Shown here piece after piece: positions 33,034-44,994 of a stretch of 64,000 nucleotides of DNA. The notes under the pieces were generated by a model, which worked only from the letters and a program-made list of their open reading frames with translations, searched no databases and was not told where the DNA came from. The stretch is from Polytrichum commune. Its lineage: Eukaryota > Streptophyta > Polytrichopsida > Polytrichales > Polytrichaceae. A program made the translations under genes and the position numbers. Positions within the stretch are counted from its first letter, which is position 1, and every line of letters begins with the position of its first letter. The stretch lies in contig OX485809.1 of NCBI GenBank assembly GCA_950295325.1, positions 35,717,081-35,781,080 on the forward strand. Direction: 5' to 3'.

Positions 33034-34362
33034 ATGCCCCCCAAGAAAAGACCTGGAGAACGATGGTTCAAGCCGGCACCAGACGCGATCTGGCAGGAGC
33101 ACGAAACTCCTAAAAACCAATCCTACGTAGCAAAAGAAGACCTTGTAATTGCATGGTCATTTCTTGTAGTAAAGGCAGCTCAATTCAAAATCCTCCTTGT
33201 TTTGAAGGTTGGCACGGAGGAGCAACACACATGGGATGCTTTGACGGGATGGGAGGTGGCATCAGTTCATGCTCTAGGAGAGCACGTTGACGTCATCCTG
33301 GAAAACTCTTCTCTGGAAAATGTGCACATGTTCATGCATGAGCAAGCCGAGCCATTCGATCCGGTATACGTGAAGGAATCCTGCGCTGAGCCAGACATTG
33401 TTAAACCGGATACAATCTTCATAGATGCGATCATTTCAAACACGAAGGTTGCAACCAGGTTCACTAAACTTAAGCAGGCAATCAACGCAATAAACAAGAC
33501 CCAGCAAAGCAAGTCAAAATCTCAACAAGCTGTGAGGCGCAAGGCGACTGCTGAAGAGGGCGCAGGGTCGTCAAGACCTCAAACAGTGAGGAAGCCCTGA
33601 CCGGTTCCAGCTTACTCGAGGAGAACAACACCTACGGCAACTCCTGCTGATAGTGAAACACCGACGCCATCACAAAGCCGGCAGACGACACCATCTAAGA
33701 GGCCGAGAGAGTCAGTATCTGCCATGACAGATGAGCCTGTTTCACCGGAGCTACGTATGCCCAAGCCCGGGGAAGGAGTGGAGCCATCGGAGATCCAGAA
33801 AATACTCAACAATTTCGACACCAAGTGTTTACATTGTTTTTTCATGGGCAGAGAATTCAAGTTTGATGTCAACATCGCACAATGCCACCTAGCGCCACCA
33901 GAGAAGTGCGTTCGGGCAAAGGAAGATGCGTATGTTGATTGGTTAATCGCCCAGATGGTGAGCGACCAGTTTAAACATGATAGGCAGACTATTGTTGTCA
34001 TGCCTCAGGGACACAAAAGAATGCCTACACCGGATATGTGGCCTTCTATAGAGAAAGGCGATTTTTGGCTGATTGACGGTCAGCACAGTGTTGAAGCTTC
34101 AAAGAAACTTCAACTGATGACGGAGTGGAATGATCCCAATGGTCTAAAGGAAAAATTGAAGGTATGGAAGGCATTGGTCGTGTGGTCGGACGACGAAACC
34201 TGGCTGAGCGATATCTCCCGTTATTTCAACATGAATAACAAGAAGCGGGCATATCAAGCTTCTTGGATTAGGAACATCATGGCATCGCGGGATGTGTGGG
34301 AGTTCTACGGCCGGCCTCCCAAGGAAAGGGAGAATGCAAAAGACAAGAATCCAAAGTGGGAG
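33034..34362 (+). pseudogene. Exon 1: basic N-terminus and DGQHR/ParB-like domain
   Basis: 443 codons with one stop (TGA, 33598-33600). ATG follows an acceptor directly. The first 190 codons (MPPKKRPGERW...) match no family I recognise and end in a Ser/Arg/Thr-rich low-complexity stretch. The later part has FWLIDGQHSVEASKKL (D near codon 348), then a hydrophobic strand (KVWKALVVWSDDE) and RYFNMNNKKR near 397. This spacing resembles the DGQHR and ParB/sulfiredoxin-like fold known from bacterial DndB, ParB and phage proteins, where the motif lies at a nucleotide- or DNA-related active site. The usual Arg after DGQH is Ser here. The assignment is by motif only. Donor GTGAGC at 34363. Confidence 0.6.
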
Positions 34363-34385
34363 GTGAGCATTGTTTCTCAAACAGA

Positions 34386-34568
34386 GTTTGGGTCGATCGA
34401 CCCAAACTTTGTGTTTCTTCATACAGTTTGGGTCGCTCGACCCAAACTTTGCGTTTCTTCATACAGTTTGGATCGCTCGACCCAAACTTTGTGTTTCTTC
34501 ATACAGTTTGGATCGCTCGACCCAAACTTTGTGTTTCTTCATACAATTTGGGTCGCTCGACCCAAACC
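34386..34568. repeat. Intron 1 palindrome array, five ~40-bp tandem units
   Basis: Intron 1 (34363-34675) holds five units. Each is a palindrome followed by TTTGTGTTTCTTCATACA-type spacer, starting at 34386, 34426, 34466, 34506 and 34546. The first two palindromes are perfect (centres AT, CT). The third and fourth share one left-arm change (GGATCG), and the fifth differs at its first base. Confidence 0.92.
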
Positions 34569-34675
34569 TTGTGTTTTAGTTTGTGTTTGTCTACGCAGTT
34601 TGTTGTTCATCATTTTTTTTCTTTGTTTGGAAACAACATATTGAGAATTAACACGCATTCTATGCTCTTGTGCAG

Positions 34676-36007
34676 CTTTTCAAATACCAAATGATAAACA
34701 AGTTCTCCTCAATTGACAATTCAAGTCACAAGCAAAAGAAGTACAATGAGCTAAGAGGAGAGATCTACTTGATTACATCATCCGACATGGTTTGGCAAAA
34801 GTGGAAGACAATGTTTGAGAAACACGAGACAGGGGATCTCAAGGATCGTGACACATGCAACCTCTTCAACTCGTCCTCTCGATTCAAGGCGATGAAGCCT
34901 CTCATGAGAGAATTCTTTAGAAGTCTGCAGGGTCTTTCGGAGGCGGAAATGGGGAAGGCGGCAACGCACATCTTGTACAACAACTCGACCCCTAAGAGAT
35001 TTTGGGTGTACCCCAAAATAGTCTTCACCAAGCCGAAATCCTTTGTTCCTTCATGCTACACAGTGAAGGAATGGGCGGAGAATAGGAAGAAGAAAACAAC
35101 GATCGTCCAGGAGCTGCAGAAGCTAATCCCGGAAAAGAACATTTTTGTCGATGACGAGGTGAACGAGGTGAACTGGAGAGCGTTCAAGGCTGAATACAAC
35201 TTCACCAGTGCATCCATGGCAGCTCTGATCAGGGAGGCAGGAGAAAACTTCCTAAAGTCAAAACTGGTGAAGGGTGGGAAGAACCTGGCTCTTCCATAAC
35301 ACTCGACGCGTGCCTTCTCGAACTTTATAAAGGAGAAGAAGATTGTAAGTTTTGAGGGGGATGCGCGTTTCAACCTTGTCGCTTTTGACCCTATTAAAAT
35401 CCAGGGATGGCCCGGCCTTGATTCCAGGAAAGAAATACGAGTAAGAGCAACGGACCGGTTCCCCTTTGGCATAATAGACTTCCGGAGCATTCCTGGGAGT
35501 ACGTTTGAGGGCACAATGGGTACACCCTTCTACGAGCCCTTCATGTCGAAGTTCGTGGAGTATGCAAGCCCTAAGCTTAGGGAGGTCGATATGTGGCTGT
35601 GGATAGTAGAGGATAGGAGAGCAGAGCAGGTGTATGAAATTGTGAGGAAATTGCAGCCTGAGTATGCGGTGTCTAAGTCTCACTACATTGCTGCACCGGC
35701 GGAGGGGGTGTACACGACACTAAAGGACAAGAAAACCAAAGTCATGAATTTGTTGTGCTTGTACTTTGTGTTCAAAGCAACCTTGCTGAAGGTGGAGAAC
35801 CACCCCATAACCCGGATGCAGAAACTATTCCAAGTTCCAGAAGGCCTGGGTGCAAGTAAGTCCCTCTACGACGAGGCAAAATATGCCATATACCATTCGG
35901 ACGAGTTGCGGATGGAATTCTATCTCCGAATAATGAGGGCCTTGACGAGAAGAGGGGACTGTATATTCAACGTCTTCGGCGGCACCAAGCCCATCTTCGC
36001 TGGCATG
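34676..36007 (+). pseudogene. Exon 2: central region ending in a methyltransferase-like SAM motif
   Basis: 444 codons with one stop (TAA, 35297-35299). The first half is charged and unrecognised. The second half reads like a degenerate class-beta N6/N4 DNA methyltransferase. A REVDMWLWIVEDRRAE stretch sits where the catalytic D/S/N-PP-Y/W motif normally lies, without the Pro-Pro. Close to the exon end, RRGDCIFNVFGGTKPI resembles the GD-VLDPFxGxGTT motif for SAM, continued in exon 3. Loss of both the Pro-Pro and the last Gly predicts an inactive enzyme. ParB-like plus methyltransferase fusions are known in bacteria and phages. Donor GTAAGC at 36008. Confidence 0.5.
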
Positions 36008-36036
36008 GTAAGCTCCTTACCATAATTGTTTTCATA

Positions 36037-36094
36037 GTTTGGGTCGAGCGACCCAAACTAACACTGATGCTAGTTTGGGTCGCTCGACCCAAAC
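36037..36094. repeat. Intron 2 palindrome pair
   Basis: Intron 2 (36008-36193) carries two perfect palindromes, 36037-36058 (centre AG) and 36073-36094 (centre CT), each with TA immediately outside the left arm and TA after the right arm. Confidence 0.93.
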
Positions 36095-36193
36095 TATAAC
36101 TTTTGCAATTGATATTAGGTCTTGTATGTACTTCCCTTTTTCGGTGGAATCACATGTTATGCCATATAATAACATCTGGTGGGATTTTTGCAG

Positions 36194-37351
36194 ATGCTGG
36201 GGCTGAACGTGTACAGCTATGTAGACCTTAATGACATCCAATTCTACAAGGCCCAAAAATCATTGGCAAAGAAGATGGATATACTAGAATGGATCCCTGG
36301 GAGCTACGCCGAGGAGACTGTTGAAGGGGGTGAGAGCCCGCTGGATAAGGCGAGGCGTGTCAACCCTGAAGAATTGGCCATAAGGGTTCCAGTTGCTGTA
36401 CCAGAGCCTCTGGTCCAAGTGCATCCAGGCACATCCTCTCGGCGACCGCGTGACGAGGAGGGGGAGGAGGAGGAGGAGGATGAGGAGGTGGAAGAGGAGG
36501 AAGAAGAGGCTAAAGTGGAGGGCGAGGTCGAAGAAGGGGGAACAGGCTTCACTCAGGAATCTGAAGCCCCTCAACGAAAGAAGGCAATGCGGGTAGCAAC
36601 TCCACAAAGTAAGTTGGTGCCCGTCCTAACGGTTGATGATGCCCGCGACATGTACTCCAGGGATGCGACTGCCGCGTTCAGGGAGAGGAGGAAACTAAAA
36701 GGCAAGAAACTCTATGGCGACTATGCCATCGAGGAGACAATTGCCATTAGCAGCGAAGACGAGGACGACATGGAGCTCGCGAAACGGCTCAGGTCGGACC
36801 CTCCCTCTCCAGGTGCCTTCGCAGGGATGGTGAAGGTGAAGCCGGAAGTCCTCACCGTGCAAGAAGCCAACGAGAAGATGTTAAGGGACGAAGAACAACG
36901 CGTCCGCTTGCAAAAGGCCGCTGCTGAAGAACCCTCAGTGCGGAACGAAGTGGCAGAGCTAAGGGCTCTCTTATTGGAGCAAGAGCGACTGCGGGCATTG
37001 GCGCAACCTCCAACTAGCGTGGACTTGATCACGCAAGTGATTCAAGGCATGTGGACGCAGGGTTTGGTGGTGGCTCCCCCGGGCTCATTTCCACACTTGG
37101 CCCCCGGCTTCCCTCCCCAGAACATTCCTCCGCAGCCCGTGCCGCAATCCTCCTTCAGCTTTCAGCACATGGTTCCCCCCCACGTCCGTCCGTATCCGCC
37201 GGTTCAACAAGCGGATGACCCCAATATATGGCGCCTTCCCGGGTCTTCTAGACCTGTGACCCCCCCACCACTTCGGCCGCCCCTGGTGATCCCCCCGCCC
37301 CATCAGCAGGACGACCCCCACATGTTTGGGTCGTCCGACCCAAACCCGCCC
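36194..37351 (+). pseudogene. Exon 3, left part: SAM-motif tail, acidic and proline-rich linker
   Basis: Opens with MLGLNVYSYVDLND, completing the methyltransferase-like motif (normally LGRxxxGxD). It continues with an acidic Glu-rich run (about 36455-36540), a possible coiled coil (about 36870-37010) and a Pro-rich tail. A perfect palindrome at 37324-37345 is translated in frame (FGSSDPN). The exon is cut at 37351 by the 8.6-kb insertion; CGCCC (37347-37351) is repeated at 45969-45973. Confidence 0.65.
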
Positions 37352-38325
37352 TGTCGCAACCCTTGCTAGCCCCCCTTGACAATCTTGCCAATTTTCAATT
37401 CTAGCAAAGGTTACGAGCGCTAACCATTTGCATTCCGCCATGCTAATGGTTAGCTCCTCCTACCCCGGACCTTATAGTTCATAGGAGGGAACCAACCCTC
37501 CTACTTTGCTTTCGGGACTCACCCCTTAATCGGTAACTCATTTCTTGGATGTGGACTTCCATCCATGGAAGTCCAATCCTATGTTGATCATCGCGTTGCC
37601 GGAGCAACACTACAACAACCCGAACCATACTAGGCAACTATGGCCTCACAATGGGCCAATGCCCATGGAGGCCGTGCCGTTCGGCCTCGGGTGGGTGAGG
37701 CCACACCACCTCACCCATATAAGCCTCTAGGACTTCACGCGGGGCCCCTACCCCACCGTCAACCAACCTCTTGTCTCTCTACCAAGAGTTGGGGCCAAGT
37801 GGACATTTTCCTTTAGCTGCTGGGCCTAGAACCCCCTAGCAGCTTCAGACCATCATAACTTCCTTGTATGATGTCTGATCATAACAACCAACCACTCCAT
37901 CTTCATCTACGCTTTACGTAGATGCCGATGGACTCCTCACTTGCCCCATTCGGACAAGTACTGAGGACGTTATGCCTGTTTGAACCTTGGCAGTCCCGGG
38001 AATCACTCCCAGGCACTGCTGTAGCAGGGCGCTGTCCCGGGACAGCGCCCCACTCAAATGGCCATAACTCCTAGCTCACACCTCCGATTGAGGTGTTCTT
38101 GAGCTTTCTAGAATCACCACGCCATGAGCTACGCATAGCTCATGGCCTTACCCTTGTGCCTCCTAGTCTTCGTGGGTGGGAGGCGTTCCCAACGCCCCGG
38201 GCCCTCACCCACACTAGGATCACTTGGGCCCTCTCACCAACGGCGCCACAAGTCCCGGGTGTCACTCCGGGGTCCCCCTTGTGCCCATGGTGTTTCGGGC
38301 ACTCCTCATGGAGAGGTGCGCGACA
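37352..38325 (-). repeat. Outer 3' LTR
   Basis: 974 bp, TGTCGC...GCGACA on both reading directions. Nearly identical to 44995-45968; it shares with it GCTAGCCCCCCTTGAC and GTACTGAGGACG, which the middle LTR lacks. Confidence 0.92.
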
Positions 38326-38905
38326 CTCACCCCCACCAAACGGAGTCGATGCCCTCATCGACTATACTCGTAGTCGGCACACCAATTCTCAAGTTGCCAT
38401 CCTCTATGGTGCAGCATTGTGTTTACCTTAGGGCGCGACCCCCACAATGCATCTTCAAATTTGGCATAGTCCCAAAGGTGTCGTTCCTAGGTGGTCCGTT
38501 AGCGACCTTGGATCTCTCATCCAAGGACCTAACCTACACTAGACCCACCTACTTTGGGACTCACTTGGGTTGCCCCTCCTTTGGGGCCTCCCCCGTTAGG
38601 CTCCACTAGCCTAACGTGACACATCTAGGCGAGACCTCAACGCTTCCACTAAGTTGTCTCGGTTGCAACTCCGAGATGGCTTTCCATTGTTAAGCCACGC
38701 CTCGATCGCACGGGGGTGATGCCAAGTCCCGCCCGACTCGGTTCCCACTTTGCTCTTTCGAGACATGGGTTCATGACTCCCATGCGCCAACTCTCGTTAG
38801 CTCGCGGGTAGCACTTTTATGAGCACGCGCCATCACCTTGCCCCCGCCCGGACAAGCCCACAACTAAGAAGTTTCTTGGTTTTATCCAAGGCCCCTCCAA
38901 GCCAT
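38326..38905 (-). other. Partial 3' UTR of the outer element
   Basis: Repeats 39879 to about 40460 up to the word AAGCCAT, where the middle LTR begins. GCCAT (38901-38905) may be one half of a target duplication whose partner was lost. Confidence 0.75.
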
Positions 38906-39878
38906 TGTCGCAACCCTTGCTAGGTCCCTTAATAATCTTGCCAATTTTCAATTCTAGCAAAGGTTACGAGTCGCTAACCCTTCGCATTCCGCCATGCTAA
39001 TGGATAGCTCCTCTTACCCCGGACCAATAGTTCATAGGAGGGAACCAACCCTCCTACTTTGCTTTCGGGACTCACCCCTTAATCGGTAACCCATTTCCCC
39101 AATGTGGACTTCCATCCATGGAAGTCCAATCCTATGTTGATCATCGCGTTGCCGGAGCAACACTACAACAACCCGAAGCATACTAGGCAACTATGGCCTC
39201 ACAATGGGCCAAAGCCCATGGAGGCCGTGCCGTTCGGCCTCGGGTGGGTGAGGCCACACCACCTCACCCATATAAGCCTCTAGGACTCTACGCGGGGCCC
39301 CTACCCCACCGTCAACCAACCTCTTGTCTCTCTACCAAGAGTTGGGGCCAAGTGGACATTTTCCCTTAGCCGCTGGGCCTAGAAGCCCCCAGCGGCTTCA
39401 GACCATCATAACTTCCTTTTATGATGTCTGATTCCAGAAACCAACCACTCCATCTTCATCTACGCTTCACGTAGATGCCGATGGACTCCTCACTTGCCCC
39501 ATTCGGGCAAGTGGTGAGGAAGTTATGCCTGTTTGAACCTTGGCAGTCCCGGGAATCACTCCCAGGCACTGCTGTAGCAGGGCGCTGTCCCGGGACAGCG
39601 CCCCACTCAAATGGCCATAACTCCTAGCTCACACCTCCGATTGAGGTGTTCTTGAGCATTCTAGAATCACTACGCCATGAGCTACGCATAGCTCATGGCC
39701 TTACCCTTGTGCCTCCTAGTCTTCGTGGATGGGAGGCGTTCCCAACGCCCGGGGACCTCATCCACACTAGGATCACTTGGGCCCTCTCACCAACGGCGCC
39801 ACAAGTCCCGGGTGTCACTCCGGGGTCCCCCTTGTGCCCATGGTGTTTCGGCCACTCCTCATGGAGAGGTGCGCGACA
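38906..39878 (-). repeat. Middle LTR
   Basis: 973 bp. Its left end (GCTAGGTCCCTTAATAATC) resembles 20808-21780 more than the outer LTRs, so it comes from a different copy of the family. Confidence 0.9.
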
Positions 39879-42800
39879 CTCACCCCCACCAAACGGAGTC
39901 GATGCCCTCATCGACTATACTCGTAGTCGGCACACCAATTCTCAAGTTGCCATCCTCTATGGTGCCGCATTGTGTTTACCTTAGGGCGCGACCCCCACAA
40001 TACTTCTTGAAATTTGGCATAGTCCCAAAGGTGTCGTTCCTAGGTGGTCCGTTAGCGACCTTGGATCTTTCATCCAAGGACCTAACCTATACTAGACCAA
40101 CCTACTTTGGGACTCACTTGGGTTGCCCCTCCTTTGGGGCCTCCCCCGTTAGGCTCCACTAGCCTAACGTGACACATCTAGGCGAGACCTCAACGCTTCC
40201 ACTAAGTTGTCTCGGTTGCAACTCCGAGATGGCTTTCCATTGTTAAGCCACGCCTCGATCGCACGGGGGTGATGCCAAGTCCCGCCCGACTCGGTTCCCA
40301 CTTTGCTCTTTCGAGACATGGGTTCATGACTCCCATGCGCCAACTCTCGTTAGCTCGCGGGTGGCACTTTTATGAGCACGCGCCATCACCTTGTCCCCGC
40401 CCGGACAAGCCCACAACTAAGAAGTTTCTTGGTTTTATCCAAGGCCCCTCCAAGCCATGGCCCCCAATTACTCGGCTTACCCAACCTAGTTTGGCATGTC
40501 TATTCCCCCTCTTCCACTAACCAAGCACAAGTACAAGACTAGGACCTCATCTCATACTTTTCTCTTTGCACCACTAAAGTTTGGACTTTATTCCCTCAAG
40601 CCAAAGAACAAGTTCATGTTGTGGAGTAATTAACCTCGAAGCTAAGTGTGCTACTAGCGTCTCTCCCCCACTAAAGGAGATTGATGTCCTCATCAATGCC
40701 TATGCTTCATTTTATTGGAATCCTTAGCCTTAGTTTCTTCAAAGTGCTTCACCAATTCATTGGTGTTGACCATGTCTCTTGCCGCCACCCAAGCGGTTTG
40801 TTTCTCATGGTATCCTCACCATTTCACCAAGTACTCCTTTGTACATTTTCTTTCATTTTCACTTGGGCTTCCTACACTTGAGGATGCCCTCCTACCTCAT
40901 GTTCCAAATGACCTCCACAAGGTCGGGACGTGGCCTAACCACTTGCTTGTGTTCGGCCACAAGGTGTCGTCCTAAAATGACTTTCGTAATGAGACATGAA
41001 ATGTCGGATGCACTTTGATCTCCGGCGGTAATTCCAACTTATACATGTCCTTGAACACTTGTTCCACAATGGAAAACGAAGCTCCAATTTTGGACATGAA
41101 CTTTTGGAATGAGGCCTTTTGGGGAAATGAAGTTGTTCACATTCAACAACACCTTTTGGCCCACCTCATTCTCCACTTTGCGTCTTCCGGCATTGACTTG
41201 CACCTCGTAGCACCTTCGGGCTTTCTCCACCAACAACTTGGTCATCTCCAAGACTTGTTTACCATCCTTGGCCAAGTCCTCACCATCTTGGTTGAACTCT
41301 AGTGTTGAATGTGCCCCCTCGAGAGCTAGGTTAATAGGTTGGAGCGCATCCACTCCATAAGCCACCACGAAAGACCACCCCTTGGTAGCCAAGTGCGTGG
41401 CTACATTGCAATTACACTCCGCTCGACCCACATAGTCCACCCAATCTCTTTGGTCCGCCCCCACCAAGTTCCTCAAGTATTGCTTCAAGACTCCATTCAC
41501 ACGCTCCGCTTTCCCATCCATTTGGGAATGCAAGGCCGTGCTAAACCTTAGTTTCATTCCGACCTCCTTAGAGAAATGCATTGAAAATGCACTTGTGAAC
41601 TTTGGATCTTGATCCCACACAATCACTTTTGGCAACCCGTGGTGCCTCAACCATCCTTTGAGAAAAGGCTATGCGGTCTCCAACGCGGTGGCGGTTCCCA
41701 CAATCGGCACCATGTGTGCCAACTTGGCAAACCGCCCTACCATCAACAAGATGGCATCATACCCATGTGACTCCGGCAAACTTGTAATCAAGTCCATACA
41801 CATACTATGCCATGGCTCCAACGGGATAGGCAACGGTTGCAAGAAGCCGCCTTGCTTTTGGTAAGAGGTTCGGTTCACTTGGCACTTTAATTCAAGCCTT
41901 CACAAAGTGGGTTATATCCTCCTTTATGCACCGCCAATGGTACCTCTTTGACACCATTCTATGGCGGTTTTTTCTTTCTCCTCTATGGCCGGCAATAGGA
42001 CAATCACATTCTTCCTTCTAAATGGATAGCCTCAACTTGCCTTGTGGCACATACACCCGACTTTGCTTGCACTTGAACAATCCGTCCACCAACTTAACCT
42101 CTTAGAGCACCTTGCTCTTGCGAAGCTTACCTAAAAGCATTTGTGCTTCGGGGTAGTTAATTTACCCCTCCCGTATCTTGCATCACAAGTTTCCCTCACC
42201 GGCACACATTAGCCACAAGGTTTGGATGGTTCTCATTGCTTGGAACTCTTCCCATCTACTTAGCGCATCCGGCACCACATTTCCACGGTCCGGTTTGTGG
42301 ACCAAATCCACCTTCATAAGCGCCAAACTATATATCATGCCACCGCAATGACTTGGCGCTCACTTGCGCTTGTATGTCAAAATACTTTTAGGACACATTG
42401 TCCATGTAGACCTTTGCTTTGTGCGACCTCAAATAATGTCGCCACATCTTCAAGCAATGCACTACGGCAAAGAAATTCTTTGTCATGAGTTGGTTGTCCT
42501 CTTTGACAACCATCGAGCCTCAAGCCCCCATATGCAATGCCCATCCATCTTACATTAACAATCCACCATTGGCAAAGTTACTCGCCCCCGTATGCACCTC
42601 AAAAGGTTTGTCAAACTCCACGAAGTTGAGCACGGGCGGCAAAGAGAACTTGCTCTTAAGCCCCCTAAAGACTTGGTGACAAGGCTAGTCCCACTCTTGG
42701 GATAGCCATTTCTTTGACAAGTCGGACAAGGTCGGCCAACCATCGAGCTTCATGCTCCCATATGCAATGGCCATTTTTTTTTTACATCAACATCCGCCAA

Positions 42801-44980
42801 TGGTAAAGTCACTCGCCCCCGTATGCACCTCAAAAGGTTTGGCAAACTCCGCAAGCTTGAGCACGGGCGGCAAAGACAACTTGCTCTTAAGCTCCCCAAT
42901 GGCTTGGTGGCACGGCTCATCCCACTCTTGGGATAGCCATTTCTTGCACAAGCCGGATAAGGTTCGACAACCATGGAGCTTAATGCTCTCATAAGCAATG
43001 GTCATTTATCTTGGATCAACATCCGCCAATGGTAAAGTCCTTCGCCTCCATGTGCACCTCAAAATACTTATGAAAACCCGGAAACTTAACCACATCTTGT
43101 GAAGGGAACTTGCTCTTGAACTTCCCAAAGGCTTGGTGACCAGGCTCATCCCACTTTTGGGATAGCTATTTCCTCAATAAGTTGAGTAAGGTCTTAGCAA
43201 CCTTAAAACAAATCTAGAATGAAGTGGTGGTAGTAGTTGGCTAGGACAACCAATGACCTAAGCTTTTTTTGAGTCCAGGGCCAATTCTCCTCTTGGATTG
43301 CCTTGACATTCTTCATGTTTGTCCACCAACTTCCTTAGTCACCACATGCCTCAAGAACTCAATTTCTTGTTGAGCAAAGTTATTTTTCACTCCTTCGCGG
43401 TAACTTTTGGGCAACACATTGGCGAATACATCATTGTATCTCACCAACATCCCACCAAAGTGGTTTAGGGGAGGCCCATCTTTCCTAGCCTCCCCATAAG
43501 TTCTATCGAGTTGCTCCAATTGAACGACGACCATTATGTTGGCCATTTTTCATTTGGTCCATTAAGACCAAATTCAACTTGGGTCCTCCTACCATAGGAG
43601 TCCTTATCAATTTGAACTTCATCTCTTTGCCATTATGACACATCATAATGCACCGCAAGCACACCGGCTTGCACCTCACATCTCTCATGTGAGTTTCAAA
43701 GAAGGCGGCCTTCACAATGACATGCATTTCATCTATTTCACATGGTGTGAGATTTTGACAAAATTCCAATGTCCCACATTGAAAGGTTACATGCATCGCG
43801 GCCTCCTTTGTCTCATGCGGTTCGCCCTTTCCAAACCGCACCTTGGTGGGGTTCACCACTCTACCAATCGGCAAACCCCAACTCCCTTGTGAGCTTTGGG
43901 GTCATGAAAGAATGCCTTAACTCTTTGTCAACCCATGAGACAAGCCTCCCATTCATTTGAGCCTCAAGGTACAAAATACTTGGCCTCGGCTTAAGGCTAC
44001 TAGCCTTGGCCACAAAGCCATCGTCCAACATTTGGTCCTCGGCAACTTGGCTTGGCTTGGTCCGCAAAGCCAACTTTAAACATTTCGTCCGCGGGACAAA
44101 TTGGTTTGGTGCCACAAAACCAATTTCTAATAATTTGTCCGCAAAACAAACATGTTTTGCCTTGGTAGCACAAAGCCACCTTCCCACACTCCGTCCGCGG
44201 CACGAACATGAATTGCCTTGGTAGGACAAACCCACCTCCCAACATTCCGTCCGCGGCACAAGTATGATTTGCTTTGGAAACATAAAGCCACCTTTCAACA
44301 TTCCGTCCGCAGCACCAACATGTTTTGCCTAAGTAAAATGGACCAAACAATTTGCACTCATTTCTTTGGGACCTACTTTGGCTAAAGCCACTTGTGGTGA
44401 TGCGCCGCCGAACTTCTCTTTGGGACCATTGGCTTCAATGCTCTTGCAAACTTGATGGTCCCCACCGTGTCCTCAAGAAGCCTTGGGGACTTAAACAAGG
44501 CATCCACCACCCGCTTTTAAAACCCCACCTAAAAGGATGCATTTCTCAGAAAGCTCGTCCGTTTTAGGTGTATCCTTCATTTGTGCGTTTGAATAGCGCA
44601 CATAGGCCTTAAGAGGCCCCGGGTGCCTCATTAGCACCAAATTCATTCCAACATCAATACCTTCCAAGCATTTCGAATTGGAATTTCAATCCAACATTAA
44701 TGCCCTCCAAGGTTTTGGGTGCTTTCGGTATTCTAGGCCCCAAATGTTTTTTGAGGTTTGCGGGAGCCCTTTTCAAAGCACTCCTCCATTTTCCTTACCA
44801 AATCCACCCTCATGCCCACCATTGTCATTTGAACCAATGGTATGGTCAAATTCCACTTGCACATGATCCTTGTTCCAATTCGAGCCTCACAACCTTTTGG
44901 AAACCCCGGGCTCACCATCATAACCCGCATTTTTTATACCCATGTTTCCCTCAAAGTGCGAGCTCAAAACTTGGAACCCT
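39879..44980 (-). pseudogene. Decayed chromovirus internal region (copy D)
   Basis: Minus strand: 3' UTR with purine tract (39879-40690), chromodomain remnant (about 40700-40960), a partly open integrase stretch (41039-41650), zinc module (41.7-42.1 kb), three tandem RT/RNase H units (about 42580-43180), protease-region frame (43503-43874) and leader (44.0-44.98 kb). Multiple stops and shifts; not able to encode its own enzymes. Confidence 0.87.
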
Positions 44981-44992
44981 GCTCTGATACCA
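44981..44992 (-). promoter_or_regulatory. Primer-binding site, initiator-Met tRNA type (copy D)
   Basis: TGGTATCAGAGC on the element strand, two bases inside the 5' LTR, identical to the site of copy B. Confidence 0.87.
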
Positions 44993-44994
44993 AG

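Noticed and set aside
34277..34694. Frames reading VWVARPKL, GRSTQTL or GSLDPNF repeats
   Set aside because: These are translations of the palindrome array in intron 1 in different frames, with no other coding support.
36304..36607. Ser-rich minus-strand frames
   Set aside because: Shadow of the acidic Glu-rich stretch in exon 3.
38142..38609. 155-codon frame repeated near 21.6, 26.7, 39.7, 45.8 and 47.3 kb (MALPLCLLVFVGGRR...)
   Set aside because: It lies across the LTR and 3' UTR in the strand opposite to the element and is present in every copy; its conservation is that of the repeat DNA.
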